A stretch of DNA of 55,757 nt from Akkermansia sp. (GCA_017517805.1 JAFWYD010000077.1:1-55757); one strand, 5' to 3'. Shown: positions 28,860 through 38,052, counted from the stretch's first letter. Program-made: numbers and translations. Notes: generated by a model from the letters alone, not told the origin.

Positions 28860-29726
28860 ATGCGGGGCGCTATACCAGTTCTGCTGATGGCGGTTGCCAT
28901 GCCTTCGGTGGCTTGGGAACTGCCGTCGCAGAATGAACTGGCCGCTGTGCAGGGCGAGTCGTTGCAATTGGCTCTGTGTGAGTCTGGAATTCCCTTGCCC
29001 CCGACCAGGCAGGAGGCACGCCAGAGAGCTGGTCACCACCTTGGGCTGGAGCGGTGGGCAGTCAAGAAGTGCCTGGTGTATCGAACAAGCCGGGCAAAGT
29101 CTGAGCGGTACCGACTTACGCCAGAAAATAATGCGGCAACTGCCCGGCTTGCGCGTCAGCTGGGGGTGTCTGATATTTTCTGCCGATATCTGGAACTCCT
29201 GGCAGGGGGAGGGTTGTCCCGCCGGGAGGAATACTTGGTGAATCAGGCATTGCAGGGCATGCTGCGTGAAGTATATGGCATTGATACCTTACAGATTCGC
29301 TTGCTTTCTGAGTCTCTTGACTTGCCAGCATCGCAGCATATGCAGTTTATGATGGCTTTGCCTGTGTATGGTATGTTTGATTTGGTGCCAGATACTCCCC
29401 CCTCCACCGGGCGAGTAATGGCAGATATGCAGATAATGGCTCCGCTTATGCGTCAGATGGCGCAGGTGTTGCGTACAGTATGCGATGAGAAGACGGCAGA
29501 TGCGGCAGCAGCAGAACTTCTTGCGTTGCTGCCTGTATGGAATACAACACTCAGGACCCGGCAGGCTTTGGTGAAGCAGGAGATTAAGCTTTCCACATTT
29601 GAACAAATGCTAATGCCTCTCCTCAATACGGCATTCGAGCAGGTGGTTCAGGAACGGCGGCGACTGGGAGCGGCCGATTGGTTTGGTTCCGCTTGTCTTC
29701 GAAGTGTAGATGAGCTCTTCCGCTGA
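28860..29726 (+). CDS. Secreted helical protein of unknown function
   Basis: 288 residues with signal peptide MRGAIPVLLMAVAMPSVA. Mostly alpha-helical; near residues 205-220 it has DEKTADAAAAELLALL, close to VKDTASADAAAAQVKAL of the small secreted pair at 21.8 kb, so it may be a larger relative. No catalytic motif is visible. It begins 11 bases after tyrS and has no promoter of its own that I can see, so it rides on the tyrS transcript. Confidence 0.75.
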   Translation: MRGAIPVLLMAVAMPSVAWELPSQNELAAVQGESLQLALCESGIPLPPTRQEARQRAGHHLGLERWAVKKCLVYRTSRAKSERYRLTPENNAATARLARQLGVSDIFCRYLELLAGGGLSRREEYLVNQALQGMLREVYGIDTLQIRLLSESLDLPASQHMQFMMALPVYGMFDLVPDTPPSTGRVMADMQIMAPLMRQMAQVLRTVCDEKTADAAAAELLALLPVWNTTLRTRQALVKQEIKLSTFEQMLMPLLNTAFEQVVQERRRLGAADWFGSACLRSVDELFR

Positions 29727-29800
29727 GGCGAAAAGAACTATTTTTTGTGCTGCCCCTGTTCCTTGTGTCATTATTCGTTGTCTTATGTCTTTTTATGCGC

Positions 29801-29849
29801 TTGCCTTTTCCTGCAATTTGTTGTAGAATGCGCGCGCTTTTTATACAAT
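29801..29849 (+). promoter_or_regulatory. Two overlapping promoters for tig
   Basis: P1: TTGCCT (29801-29806), 17 bases, TAGAAT (29824-29829). P2: TTGTAG (29821-29826), 17 bases, TACAAT (29844-29849). The P2 -35 overlaps the P1 -10, so only one can be occupied at a time. Confidence 0.6.
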
Positions 29850-29868
29850 TTTCTAACACTGCATCAAT

Positions 29869-31173
29869 ATGGATATTACCATCGACAAGACAAGTGATTG
29901 CCAGGCAACACTTACCGCTATTGCAAGCCCCGCTGAGGTGACCGCTATCAAGGACGCCGCCATCAATGCCTATGCCAGGAATGCCCGTATCCCGGGGTTC
30001 CGCCCTGGCAAGGCTCCCAAGAGCGTAATCGCCAAGCGTTTTGCTGAAGGTATCGCTGATGAGCTGGATGCCCGCATCAAGTCCGATGTGCAGGAGCAGG
30101 CTCTGGAGCAGAATCCGGAACTCAAGGTGCTCGACTTCGGCAACCCCACCACCACGGAGGAGGCTGATGGTTCCTACAAGCTCGTCTCTGTCATGACCAT
30201 TGTGCCGGATTTTGATCTGCCCGAGTACATGGGTATCGAAGTGAGCATCCCCTCCGATGAAGTGAGCGATGATGAGGTTCAGGAAACCCTCCAGAAGTAT
30301 GCTGAGTCCTCTGCTGAGCACGTGGTGGTTGAGCGCGCTTCCGCCAAGGGCGATATCGTTGTTATTGACTTCAAGACCAGCGTGGAAGGCAAACCGACTG
30401 CTGAATACTGCGGCAAGCCTGTTGGTTTCATGGAAGGCCGTGAGGGGCATTGGGTGGCCATTGAGGAGGATTCCTTCATGCCTGGCCTTCCCGAGGGCCT
30501 GGAGGGCGTTTCTGCCGGTGATGTGAAGGAACTGACCCTCACCATGAAGGAAGATTTCCCCATCTCTGACCTGGCCGGTAAGGACGTTGTGTTCTCCTGC
30601 ACCGTGAAGGAAGTGCGCGAGAAGCGCGTGCCCGAGATTACTCCTGAGCTTTTCGCTGGTGCTCTGCCCGAGAAGAGCATGGATGAAATCAAGGAAATCG
30701 TGCGCGGCAACCTGAAGGCCTCCAAGACTCGCGCCAACGATGAGGCCAAGGCTGACCAGATTTCTGAGAAACTGGCAGACCAGCTCAGCTTTGCTCTGCC
30801 GCAGGACCTCGTGGAGCGCGAGAATGAAAACACCGTGCAGCGCAAGATGTACGCCGCTATCCAGTCCGGTAACTACGAGGTGGCCAAGGATATGGAAGCC
30901 CTCAAGGCCGAGGCTATGAAGGAGACGGAGCGTAACCTGCGCGTCTACTTTGCCTTGCAGGAGATTGCCCGCAAGGAACACATCGTTGCCACCGAGCAGG
31001 AACTTCTTGAGGCAATGGCCAACATGGCTCAGCAGGCCAAGGAAAAGAACCTCAAGAACTTTATTCGCAAGATGTACCGGGAGAACAGAGTGCAGGGGAT
31101 TCGCCTCAGCGTGGTGACCTCCAAGGTGATCGATCTCCTGGCTCGCAACGCCAAGGTGACTATCGCTGAGTAA
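29869..31173 (+). CDS. tig: Trigger factor
   Basis: 434 residues. The N-terminal ribosome-binding domain carries the signature GFRPGKAPKSVI near residue 43. The central FKBP-type prolyl isomerase domain (about 150-240) shows GDIVVIDFKTSVEGK and SFMPGLPEGLEG. A long helical C-terminal chaperone domain follows. It binds nascent chains at the ribosome exit. clpP/clpX, its common neighbours, are not here. Followed by a strong terminator. Confidence 0.95.
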   Translation: MDITIDKTSDCQATLTAIASPAEVTAIKDAAINAYARNARIPGFRPGKAPKSVIAKRFAEGIADELDARIKSDVQEQALEQNPELKVLDFGNPTTTEEADGSYKLVSVMTIVPDFDLPEYMGIEVSIPSDEVSDDEVQETLQKYAESSAEHVVVERASAKGDIVVIDFKTSVEGKPTAEYCGKPVGFMEGREGHWVAIEEDSFMPGLPEGLEGVSAGDVKELTLTMKEDFPISDLAGKDVVFSCTVKEVREKRVPEITPELFAGALPEKSMDEIKEIVRGNLKASKTRANDEAKADQISEKLADQLSFALPQDLVERENENTVQRKMYAAIQSGNYEVAKDMEALKAEAMKETERNLRVYFALQEIARKEHIVATEQELLEAMANMAQQAKEKNLKNFIRKMYRENRVQGIRLSVVTSKVIDLLARNAKVTIAE

Positions 31174-31199
31174 AGCTCGCGCGTTTATCTGTACGTTAC

Positions 31200-31234
31200 A
31201 AAGGCACCCGGTTTGATTGGCCGGGTGCCTTTGT
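31200..31234 (+). terminator. tig terminator
   Basis: AAAGGCACCCGG / CCGGGTGCCTTT, perfect 12-bp stem with a 9-base loop and TTTG end. Confidence 0.85.
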
Positions 31235-31285
31235 TCGTGCAAATCTGTTTCTCACTTTCTGCTTTTCCGGGAATGCGGACTGTGC

Positions 31286-31291
31286 TACAAT
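31286..31291 (+). promoter_or_regulatory. -10 box for the mscS gene (leaderless type)
   Basis: TACAAT (31286-31291) followed by G, 7 bases before ATG 31299. The -35 is poor (TTTTCC at 31263-31268). An in-frame ATG at 31290 lies inside this box. Confidence 0.55.
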
Positions 31292-31298
31292 GCGCGGC

Positions 31299-32108
31299 AT
31301 GAAGAAGTGGGCAGATGTTGATTGGACAGATGGTGGGGCTGTGTGGACCTTCCTGATGACTCAGGGGTGGGTTGTATTCGTGTTGACGCTCATTGCTGGT
31401 ATTATTCTCAGTTTCATCACGCAGCGGGTGTTCCGGCCTATCAACAGGAAACTGCCCCGGCAGGTGGGAAACCTGATTGAAAAGACGCTGCTGACTCTGC
31501 TGTGGGTCTTTGTGGTCGTGCATGCTCTGCGGGCAGTCGGGGTTGATCTCATCAGCGTGCTGGGGGCTGCCGGTGTGGCTGGTATCGCCATCGGCTTTGC
31601 GGCGCAGACTGTGCTCAGCAACCTCATCAGCGGTATCTTCATCATGAGCGAACGCAGTATCCGTCTCGGGGACTATGTTTCGGCAGGTGGCGTGAGCGGT
31701 ACGGTAGAAAGCATCAATCTGCTCTCGGCCACGCTGCGGCAGGCCGATAATTCAACGGTGCGCATCCCGAGCGAAATCCTTGTGAAGGAACCTGTGGTCA
31801 ATATGACGGGTGATATCCTGCGCCGCTGCGATTTTGATCTCGGGGTGGATTACTCCTGCGACCTCGAGCATGTGCGGGCGGTGCTGCTGCGGGTGATTGA
31901 TGAGCAGCCCCTGCTTGCTGCAGAGCCCACCCCGGCGGTCTTGTTCACCGGCTTTGGCGATTCATCGCTCAACCTGCATATCGGAGCCTGGTGCAAGACG
32001 ACCGATTACCACAAGGCTCGCTTCGCCTTCGCCAAGGCGATTCTGGATGCCTTTGCCCGCGAGAATATCAACATCCCGTTCCCCATCCGCACTGTGCTGC
32101 ATTCCTGA
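31299..32108 (+). CDS. Small-conductance mechanosensitive channel (MscS family)
   Basis: 269 residues from ATG 31299 (MKKWADVDW). Three hydrophobic segments; the pore helix region is LGAAGVAGIAIGFAAQTVLSN, quoted as GVAGIAIGFAAQ then NLISGIFI, typical of MscS TM3. A soluble beta domain follows (GDYVSAGGVSGTVESINL). It opens under membrane tension to release solutes. Monocistronic, convergent with parC with 17 bases between. Confidence 0.92.
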   Translation: MKKWADVDWTDGGAVWTFLMTQGWVVFVLTLIAGIILSFITQRVFRPINRKLPRQVGNLIEKTLLTLLWVFVVVHALRAVGVDLISVLGAAGVAGIAIGFAAQTVLSNLISGIFIMSERSIRLGDYVSAGGVSGTVESINLLSATLRQADNSTVRIPSEILVKEPVVNMTGDILRRCDFDLGVDYSCDLEHVRAVLLRVIDEQPLLAAEPTPAVLFTGFGDSSLNLHIGAWCKTTDYHKARFAFAKAILDAFARENINIPFPIRTVLHS

Positions 32109-32125
32109 GCAGGGGCGGGGGCATT

Positions 32126-34273
32126 TTAGAAATCGAACCCCATCTGCTCGTGTGATTCGGGATCGGTTGCAGGTGCCGGTGGTATCGCTTCCGCGGCCCC
32201 TGCTGGTGTGATGCTGCTTCCAGTTGCGGCTTCTGCCGGGGTGCTTTGTTCCTGGCCGGTAAGCGGTGCATCCGGGGCAGGGGTGTCTGCATTTTCTGCT
32301 GTTGCGATGATGCGGGCGATTCGCTCCACCTGGTTCTTGGTGACGATGTTGCCCAGAACATTGCGGCCTTTGATGCGGAGTTTACCGAAGTCGAAGGGGA
32401 TGGGACGGCGCAGGCGGCGCAGCTGGTTTTTCAGGTACACATTGACCGACATGGCGCTGCTCTCCTCCTCTGTCTTGTGGACGGTGAAGAAGAAGACCCG
32501 GCTGCCCTTGGTCCCCTGGGTGAGCTGGTATTCCTTGTCGCGGGTGAAACCGCCCAGCCTGAAACGCTTGGCGTAGGTGATTCCCTCCTTACCATCGCGG
32601 TAAATCATGTTGAACACCCAGTCATCGCCGGGTCTCAGCACGCTGATGTGCAGTAGCTTCTTGCCTACGTAGAATTTTTCCTGCACGCGGCGCACGGTGA
32701 GTACCCCCTGGTTGTCGATGACGAGGATATCACTCATCGTGGAGCATTTGTCGATGGCTTCGCCTCCCTTCTTGATGCCGTACCCGGCGAAGCCTTCTTC
32801 ATCGATGTAGAGTGTCTCGTTTTCCACGGCGGCCACGGCCCGGGTCACGGTATCGAAGGTGGTGAGCTCGGTGCGGCGCGGCCAGGCTTCGCCATATTTC
32901 CTGCCCAGTTTCTCGAACCAGCGGATGGTATATTTTGTCAGCTGGGCCAGGTTCCTGTGGCATTGGTCGATTTCGTCTTCCAGCTTGCAGATGTGCTCCT
33001 CTGCTTCGTGAATCTCGTACCTGGCAATCTTTTTGATGCGGATTTCGGTGAGTCGGATGATGTCGTCGCGCGTGATGGGGCGGATGAAATCCTGCACGAA
33101 GGGCTGGAGGCGCTCTTCGATTTCAGCCAGCGACTGCTCCCAGCTCTCGCTCTCTTCGAGCACTTTGTAGATGCGGTTCTCGATGAAGATTTTTTCCAGA
33201 CTGGCCTGCATCCAGCTTTCCTGGAGCTCGGCCAGCTGCACTTCCAGTTCGCGGCGCAGGGTGTCTTTCGTGTTGTCGACGTTGATTCTGAGTATCTCGC
33301 TCACGCCCATGAACACGGGCTTGCGGTCCACAATCACCACCGCCTTGGGCGAGATGCTTACCTGGCATTCCGTGAAGGCATAGAGCGCATTGCAGGTCTT
33401 TTCGACATCCTGCCCGCTCTGCAGGTGGATGAGGATATCTGCGGTGGCGGCTGTATTATCCTCAATTCTGGCCACCTTCAGCTTTCCTTTCTCCATGGCA
33501 TTCTCAATGCTCTGGATGACGGATTCCGTGGTGGTGCCATAGGGGATTTCGGTGATGCGGATGAGTTTCTTGCTGCTCGTGTCGAGGCGGGCGCGGCAGC
33601 GCAGGCGGCTGTTGCCGGTGCCATCGTTGTAGCCGCTCACATCCAGCAGACCACCGGTGGCAAAGTCGGGATACAGCTCAAAGTCCTCACCGCGCAGGTA
33701 ATGGATGGCGGCTTCTATCAACTCATTGAAATTGTGCGGCAGTATCAGGCAGTTCATGCCGACCGCAATACCCAGCGCCCCCTGGGCCAGCAGAAGCGGG
33801 AACTTGACTGGCAGGGCTACTGGTTCCTTGTTGCGGCCATCGTAGCTGAGCTTCCATTCGGTCACTTTCGGGCTGTAGACTACTTCCTTGGCAAAGGCAG
33901 AGAGACGGGCTTCGATGTATCGCGGAGCTGCTGCTGCGTCTCCGGTGAGGATGTTGCCCCAGTTTCCCTGCGGGTCAATGAGCAGCCCCTTCTGCCCCAG
34001 CGTGACCAGGGCGCTGCCGATAGAGGCGTCACCATGCGGGTGGTACTTCATCGTGTCGCCCACGATATTGGCCACCTTGTTGTAGCGCCCGTCATCCATG
34101 CGCTCCATGGAGTGCAGGATGCGACGCTGCACGGGCTTAAGACCATCGATGATATGCGGTACGGCTCGTTCCAGAATCACATACGAGGCGTATTCCAGAT
34201 AGTAATCCCCGAACATCTTCTGGATGAGACTCGGGTTTTCCTGCAGGTATACGGGGGTGATGTCTTTGCTCAT
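32126..34273 (-). CDS. parC: DNA topoisomerase IV / gyrase-type subunit A (ParC)
   Basis: 715 residues. GyrA/ParC N-terminal domain with YASYVILERAVPHIIDGLKP, the KYHPHGDASIGSAL helix and catalytic Tyr119 in AAAPRYIEARLS. After the coiled-coil tower there is a reduced C-terminal domain and an Ala/Pro-rich tail. The short C-terminal domain favours ParC over GyrA. It breaks and rejoins DNA for decatenation with ParE, whose gene is not adjacent. Strong promoter 11 bases from the start codon. Confidence 0.88.
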   Translation of the reverse strand: MSKDITPVYLQENPSLIQKMFGDYYLEYASYVILERAVPHIIDGLKPVQRRILHSMERMDDGRYNKVANIVGDTMKYHPHGDASIGSALVTLGQKGLLIDPQGNWGNILTGDAAAAPRYIEARLSAFAKEVVYSPKVTEWKLSYDGRNKEPVALPVKFPLLLAQGALGIAVGMNCLILPHNFNELIEAAIHYLRGEDFELYPDFATGGLLDVSGYNDGTGNSRLRCRARLDTSSKKLIRITEIPYGTTTESVIQSIENAMEKGKLKVARIEDNTAATADILIHLQSGQDVEKTCNALYAFTECQVSISPKAVVIVDRKPVFMGVSEILRINVDNTKDTLRRELEVQLAELQESWMQASLEKIFIENRIYKVLEESESWEQSLAEIEERLQPFVQDFIRPITRDDIIRLTEIRIKKIARYEIHEAEEHICKLEDEIDQCHRNLAQLTKYTIRWFEKLGRKYGEAWPRRTELTTFDTVTRAVAAVENETLYIDEEGFAGYGIKKGGEAIDKCSTMSDILVIDNQGVLTVRRVQEKFYVGKKLLHISVLRPGDDWVFNMIYRDGKEGITYAKRFRLGGFTRDKEYQLTQGTKGSRVFFFTVHKTEEESSAMSVNVYLKNQLRRLRRPIPFDFGKLRIKGRNVLGNIVTKNQVERIARIIATAENADTPAPDAPLTGQEQSTPAEAATGSSITPAGAAEAIPPAPATDPESHEQMGFDF

Positions 34274-34284
34274 GGATTGACTGC

Positions 34285-34313
34285 ATTATACCAGACACGC
34301 GCGCGAATATCAA
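34285..34313 (-). promoter_or_regulatory. parC promoter (leaderless type)
   Basis: Minus strand: TTGATA (34308-34313), 17-base spacer, TATAAT (34285-34290), then 11 bases to ATG. Confidence 0.75.
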
Positions 34314-34391
34314 GCGGAAGCTTAGGAAAAGCGAAATAATTTGCTGTGCATGCAGCGATGGGGGAGAACGTGGCGCGGACGCGTTATTTGC

Positions 34392-34420
34392 TTTACATGA
34401 GGGTATCGCGGTAGTAAGAT
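34392..34420 (+). promoter_or_regulatory. Promoter for the Sel1 gene
   Basis: TTTACA (34392-34397), 17-base spacer, TAAGAT (34415-34420). Its -35 context TTTGCTTTACAT is repeated at the 38.1 kb promoter. Confidence 0.65.
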
Positions 34421-34437
34421 GAGGGACAAATCCGGGT

Positions 34438-35079
34438 ATGAAGAAGATTATTGCGATTGTTTTGCTATTGTTGTTGGTTGGTGGAGCAGCTGTGGTGTAC
34501 TGGTGCACCCCGGTGCGTTCTGCCGTGGTGAATGGCTGGCAGAGTTACGGAGTGCCAGCCTGCGCCGCAACAGAGAAATGCTGCGCAGATTGTGCAGAGT
34601 GGGTGAAGGCTTTTTTTCCCAGCGAGACAGAGCCTCAGCCTGCACCAGTTTCCGAACCTGTTCCCGCGCCTGTGCCGACCCCGGTAGTGGCAGAGCCTGC
34701 AGCTCCTGCAGAGCCTGTGCCTGCGCCTGCACCGGCCGAGCCGGTGGCTGAGCCTGAACCTCAGCCTGAGCTGCCCGCATTGAATGAGGAAGCTGCGGCC
34801 TTGCTGCCCAAGGCTGAGGCGGGCGATGCTGTGGCGCAGTTCAACCTGGCCCGCCAGTATGCATTGGGGCAGGGTATGGCTATCAACCGCCAGGAGTTCA
34901 TCCGCTGGTGCCGCACCGCAGCTGACCAGGGACTGCCCGAGGCCCAGTATACGCTGGGCTGCTGCTACCGCGGGGGACTGGGGGTGGAGCAGGATGCAGA
35001 AGAAGGCCGCCGCCTGCTCGAGGCCGCTGCTGCTGCAGGCTTTGCCCCGGCTGCCCAGGCGTTGAAGGAGAACAACTGA
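34438..35079 (+). CDS. Membrane-anchored Sel1-repeat protein
   Basis: 213 residues. An N-terminal hydrophobic anchor (IIAIVLLLLLVGGAAVVYW), then a Cys-containing stretch (CAATEKCCADC), a Pro-Ala-Glu linker of about 55 residues, and two Sel1 repeats: EAGDAVAQFNLARQYALGQG and PEAQYTLGCCYRGGLGVEQD. Sel1 repeats form helical scaffolds for protein contacts. The domain faces the periplasm if the anchor is not cleaved. It lies 26 bases upstream of the acyl-activating gene; joint transcription is likely. Confidence 0.82.
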   Translation: MKKIIAIVLLLLLVGGAAVVYWCTPVRSAVVNGWQSYGVPACAATEKCCADCAEWVKAFFPSETEPQPAPVSEPVPAPVPTPVVAEPAAPAEPVPAPAPAEPVAEPEPQPELPALNEEAAALLPKAEAGDAVAQFNLARQYALGQGMAINRQEFIRWCRTAADQGLPEAQYTLGCCYRGGLGVEQDAEEGRRLLEAAAAAGFAPAAQALKENN

Positions 35080-35104
35080 TAGAATTACTGATGACAACTT
35101 TACT

Positions 35105-37282
35105 ATGATGAATACCGCTCTCAAAATTCACGGCCAGGAGAATATCGAAACTCCTGGGTTCTATATGCCAAACCGCTTCAGCATTGCTGCTGGCAAGGCA
35201 TTGTACGATATGCTGGGGGGACAGCTCTGCTACCTGGTGGACCCATCGTTTTCTCCGGCTCAGGAGATGCTCGATGCGCTGCGGGCAATGGGGGCTCGCT
35301 TCGAATACTTTGATTTCCGCAACACGACCCCGCGCGATGTGCGAGAGCAGATTCTCACTCAGCTGAATGCCGGGGTGAGTGTGGTGTTCCTGCCTGGCAA
35401 GGTCGCAAATATCCGCGGCACGTATAGCGATGTGCCCTCGCCCTTCCTGAGGCATGTGGGGCGCTTGCACATTGCCCCGATTCCGCTTTTCCTGGGGTAT
35501 TATGGCGATACAATCAAGACTCTGTATCGCGAGCGCCCGGATACCGGGTGCCATGAGGAATTCTGCGTGCTGCCCAAACTGGCTGCCGGCCCGCAGACTG
35601 GTGAGCGCCTGATGGCAGCGTGGCTGGAGAAAGGCGCTGAGGTGTTCTCTGCACAGCCGATGCTGGAGACCTCGTTGACCACGAATCTCGTGAAGGCGAT
35701 GAAGGCTTATCCCACGGTGGAGGTCATCGATGGCATGTCGGGGAGTGTGCTGCCGAATTTCAAGGCTCTCGGGGTGAGCATGGCGGTGGCCAAGATGCTC
35801 CGCAAGCGACCGGATAAGCGTATTGGGGTGATTCTTCCCCCTGGTGCCGGCGGCGTGATTGCCACGTTGAGCTGCCTTCTGGCCGGGGTGACACCGGTGA
35901 TGATTAACTACGCCACTTCTGCGGCTGCATTTGAAAGCACGGTGCGTCAGGCCGGGCTCACGACCTTTATTACTGCGCGCAAGTTCATGCAGAAACTGCC
36001 GCAGTTCCCCTGGCCCCCTGTGGAGCAGCTCATCCTCGTGGAGGACCTGCTGCAGAAGACTTCGAAACTGACGCTCGCCTCCCATGTGCTGATGGCCAAG
36101 ATGCTGCCTGCCTCCGTCATCTGCAATATGTACAGTACCGATGCCCGCAAGGGTGACGATGAGTCGGTGATTCTCTTTACCTCCGGTTCCAGCGGCGAGC
36201 CGAAAGGCGTGGTGCTCACCCACCGCATGGTGCTGGCTAATACGGCCCAGTGCGCCTGCCGTCTGGACCTGACCAACTGCCGCTTCCTGGCAAGCCTGCC
36301 GATTTTCCACAGCTTCGGTATGACGGTGACCATGATTCTGCCCATCCTCTCGGGCTGTGTGGTGTGTTCGTACCCGAACCCGACAGATGCTCGTACGCTC
36401 AATGAATTGATTGTCAAGCACCAGCTTACCCTGGTCTGCGCGACCCCGACTTTCGGACGCGCAATGCTCCGCAGGGCTGAGGCCGATACCTTCAGAAGCG
36501 TGCGCTACTTTGTGCTGGGAGCGGAAAAACTGCAGCCTGACCTGGAGCGCGAGTTCATGGAAAAATGCGGGGTGAAACCGCTGGAGGGATACGGCCTGAC
36601 TGAGACTGCCCCTGTGATTGGGGCCAATATGCCCGATGCAGAGCCGGTGGAAGGAACCCGCTACTATGTGCCGGGCACGGTGCGGCCCAGTATCGGGGCC
36701 ATGCTTCCCGGCATTGCTATCCGCATCACCGATGTGGATGATGATACCCGGGAGCTGCCCCTTACCGAGCGCGGGATGATCTGGTTCAAGGGAGCCAATG
36801 TGTTCAGCGGCTACATCGGGCGCCCGGAGCTTAACAAGGAAATCTTCCACAATGGCTGGTTCAAGACCGGTGATATCGGGCAGATGGACCTCAACGGCTT
36901 CCTGACTCTGGGCGGGCGTTTATCCCGCTTCTCCAAGATTGGTGGCGAGATGGTTCCGCACGAAGGGGTGGAGGCTGCTCTTGCCGAGGTGTTCGGCTTG
37001 CAGGAATCCGAGACGGTGCAGATTGCCATTGCTTCGGTGAGCGATTCGCAGAAGGGCGAAGCCCTGGTTCTTCTTTCGTCTATGCCGGAGCACCAGCGCA
37101 GCTCTGAGGAAAAGGAGATTCTTTCCTCCATCCGCGGCGCGCTGGCCGATATGGCGGTGCCGACTCTCTGGACTCCGAAATACCTGGTGCCGGTGGAGGC
37201 TATCCCGGTGCTGCCCACGGGCAAGCTCGATTTACGCGGTTGCAAGCTCCTGGCAGAGGAAGCGCTCTGCCTCCAGTCCTGA
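35105..37282 (+). CDS. Aas-like acyl-activating enzyme with degenerate acyltransferase half
   Basis: 725 residues (ATG 35108 also possible). The C-terminal two thirds is an AMP-forming acyl-ligase: LFTSGSSGEPKGVVLTH, LPIFHSFGMT, LEGYGLTETAPV, WFKTGDIG and a C-terminal Lys in PTGKLDLR. Its closest pattern is E. coli Aas (acyl-ACP synthetase/2-acyl-GPE acyltransferase). The first 230 residues align in layout with the Aas PlsC-type half (VVFLPGKVANIRGT in place of VVIFPEGRITTTGS), but the catalytic NHxSxxD motif is absent. Acyl activation looks intact, acyl transfer looks lost. Likely role: fatty-acid or lysophospholipid recycling. Confidence 0.8.
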   Translation: MMNTALKIHGQENIETPGFYMPNRFSIAAGKALYDMLGGQLCYLVDPSFSPAQEMLDALRAMGARFEYFDFRNTTPRDVREQILTQLNAGVSVVFLPGKVANIRGTYSDVPSPFLRHVGRLHIAPIPLFLGYYGDTIKTLYRERPDTGCHEEFCVLPKLAAGPQTGERLMAAWLEKGAEVFSAQPMLETSLTTNLVKAMKAYPTVEVIDGMSGSVLPNFKALGVSMAVAKMLRKRPDKRIGVILPPGAGGVIATLSCLLAGVTPVMINYATSAAAFESTVRQAGLTTFITARKFMQKLPQFPWPPVEQLILVEDLLQKTSKLTLASHVLMAKMLPASVICNMYSTDARKGDDESVILFTSGSSGEPKGVVLTHRMVLANTAQCACRLDLTNCRFLASLPIFHSFGMTVTMILPILSGCVVCSYPNPTDARTLNELIVKHQLTLVCATPTFGRAMLRRAEADTFRSVRYFVLGAEKLQPDLEREFMEKCGVKPLEGYGLTETAPVIGANMPDAEPVEGTRYYVPGTVRPSIGAMLPGIAIRITDVDDDTRELPLTERGMIWFKGANVFSGYIGRPELNKEIFHNGWFKTGDIGQMDLNGFLTLGGRLSRFSKIGGEMVPHEGVEAALAEVFGLQESETVQIAIASVSDSQKGEALVLLSSMPEHQRSSEEKEILSSIRGALADMAVPTLWTPKYLVPVEAIPVLPTGKLDLRGCKLLAEEALCLQS

Positions 37283-37312
37283 TTTTAAGCTTGCATTTCA
37301 CCTTAAATCAGG
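37278..37312 (+). promoter_or_regulatory. Inverted repeat between the Aas-like gene and adk
   Basis: CCTGATTT(T)AAG / CTTAAATCAGG, 11 bp with one bulge, 12-base loop. It contains the upstream stop codon, and the adk -35 box lies in the loop. Either a weak terminator or an operator. Confidence 0.5.
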
Positions 37313-37318
37313 CATAAT
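37291..37318 (+). promoter_or_regulatory. adk promoter
   Basis: TTGCAT (37291-37296), 16-base spacer, CATAAT (37313-37318). About 43-base leader with a small GCAGC-CTGT-GCTGC hairpin at 37330-37343. Confidence 0.6.
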
Positions 37319-37368
37319 AACCCCGACTGGCAGCCTGTGCTGCTGAAACATTCTCTGAATAAATACTT

Positions 37369-38022
37369 ATGAAAACGCTCAAGCGATTCGTACTCGTGGG
37401 TGCTCCTGCTTCCGGCAAGGGCACGCAGTCCTCATTCCTGTCTGAGACCTATGGCCTGAAGCCCCTGAGCACCGGTGCCCTGCTGCGCGCTGAGATTGCC
37501 GCCGGCTCTGAGCTGGGGCTGGAAGCCAAGAAGTATATGGATGCCGCCATGTTCGTGCCCGATGAGGTGGTGAACGGCATTGTTGCCAAGTGGCTGGGTG
37601 AGAACAAGGATTGCGGTTGCCTGCTCGATGGCTATCCCCGCACCGTTTCCCAGGCTGAGACGCTCGATGCCAACCTGACCGCCATGGGCCTGGGTGTGGA
37701 CATCGTGGTGTACCTCAATGTTTCTGCCGAGCTCATCGAAGCCCGCATGCTCAAGCGCAAGGCTTGCCCCGCTTGCGGCGAGACTACCCGCAATGGCGAG
37801 GAAATCTGCCCGAAGTGCGGTGGTGCCATGATTGTGCGTTCCGATGATAACCCCGAGGCCTTTGCCAAGCGCCGCAAGGACTACGAGACTCTGACTGTAC
37901 CCGTGGTGGAGCACTACCGCGCCCAGGGTAAGGTGGTGCAGATTGACGTGACTGAGGAAGGCGAGCCCGAGGCTGTTTCTGCCCGCATCGCTGCTGCTGT
38001 GCGCACCTACTGCGAGAAGTAA
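37369..38022 (+). CDS. adk: Adenylate kinase (zinc-binding lid type)
   Basis: 217 residues. P-loop GAPASGKGT at 11-19, LLDGYPRTVSQAE, and a LID with CPAC..CPKC (about 133-152) that binds zinc in this type. It converts AMP + ATP to two ADP. The G-F-P-R-T motif reads GYPRT. Monocistronic with strong codon bias and a perfect terminator. Confidence 0.95.
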   Translation: MKTLKRFVLVGAPASGKGTQSSFLSETYGLKPLSTGALLRAEIAAGSELGLEAKKYMDAAMFVPDEVVNGIVAKWLGENKDCGCLLDGYPRTVSQAETLDANLTAMGLGVDIVVYLNVSAELIEARMLKRKACPACGETTRNGEEICPKCGGAMIVRSDDNPEAFAKRRKDYETLTVPVVEHYRAQGKVVQIDVTEEGEPEAVSARIAAAVRTYCEK

Positions 38023-38052
38023 TATCTGTTTCCTTTGATTCAGGGAAACAAG

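Noticed and set aside
32126..34273. GyrA as the identity of the topoisomerase subunit
   Set aside because: The C-terminal domain is short and lacks clear GyrA-box repeats, so ParC is preferred, though a divergent GyrA cannot be fully excluded.
32957..34339. 460-residue plus-strand frame over parC
   Set aside because: parC has full topoisomerase motifs on the other strand; this frame has none.
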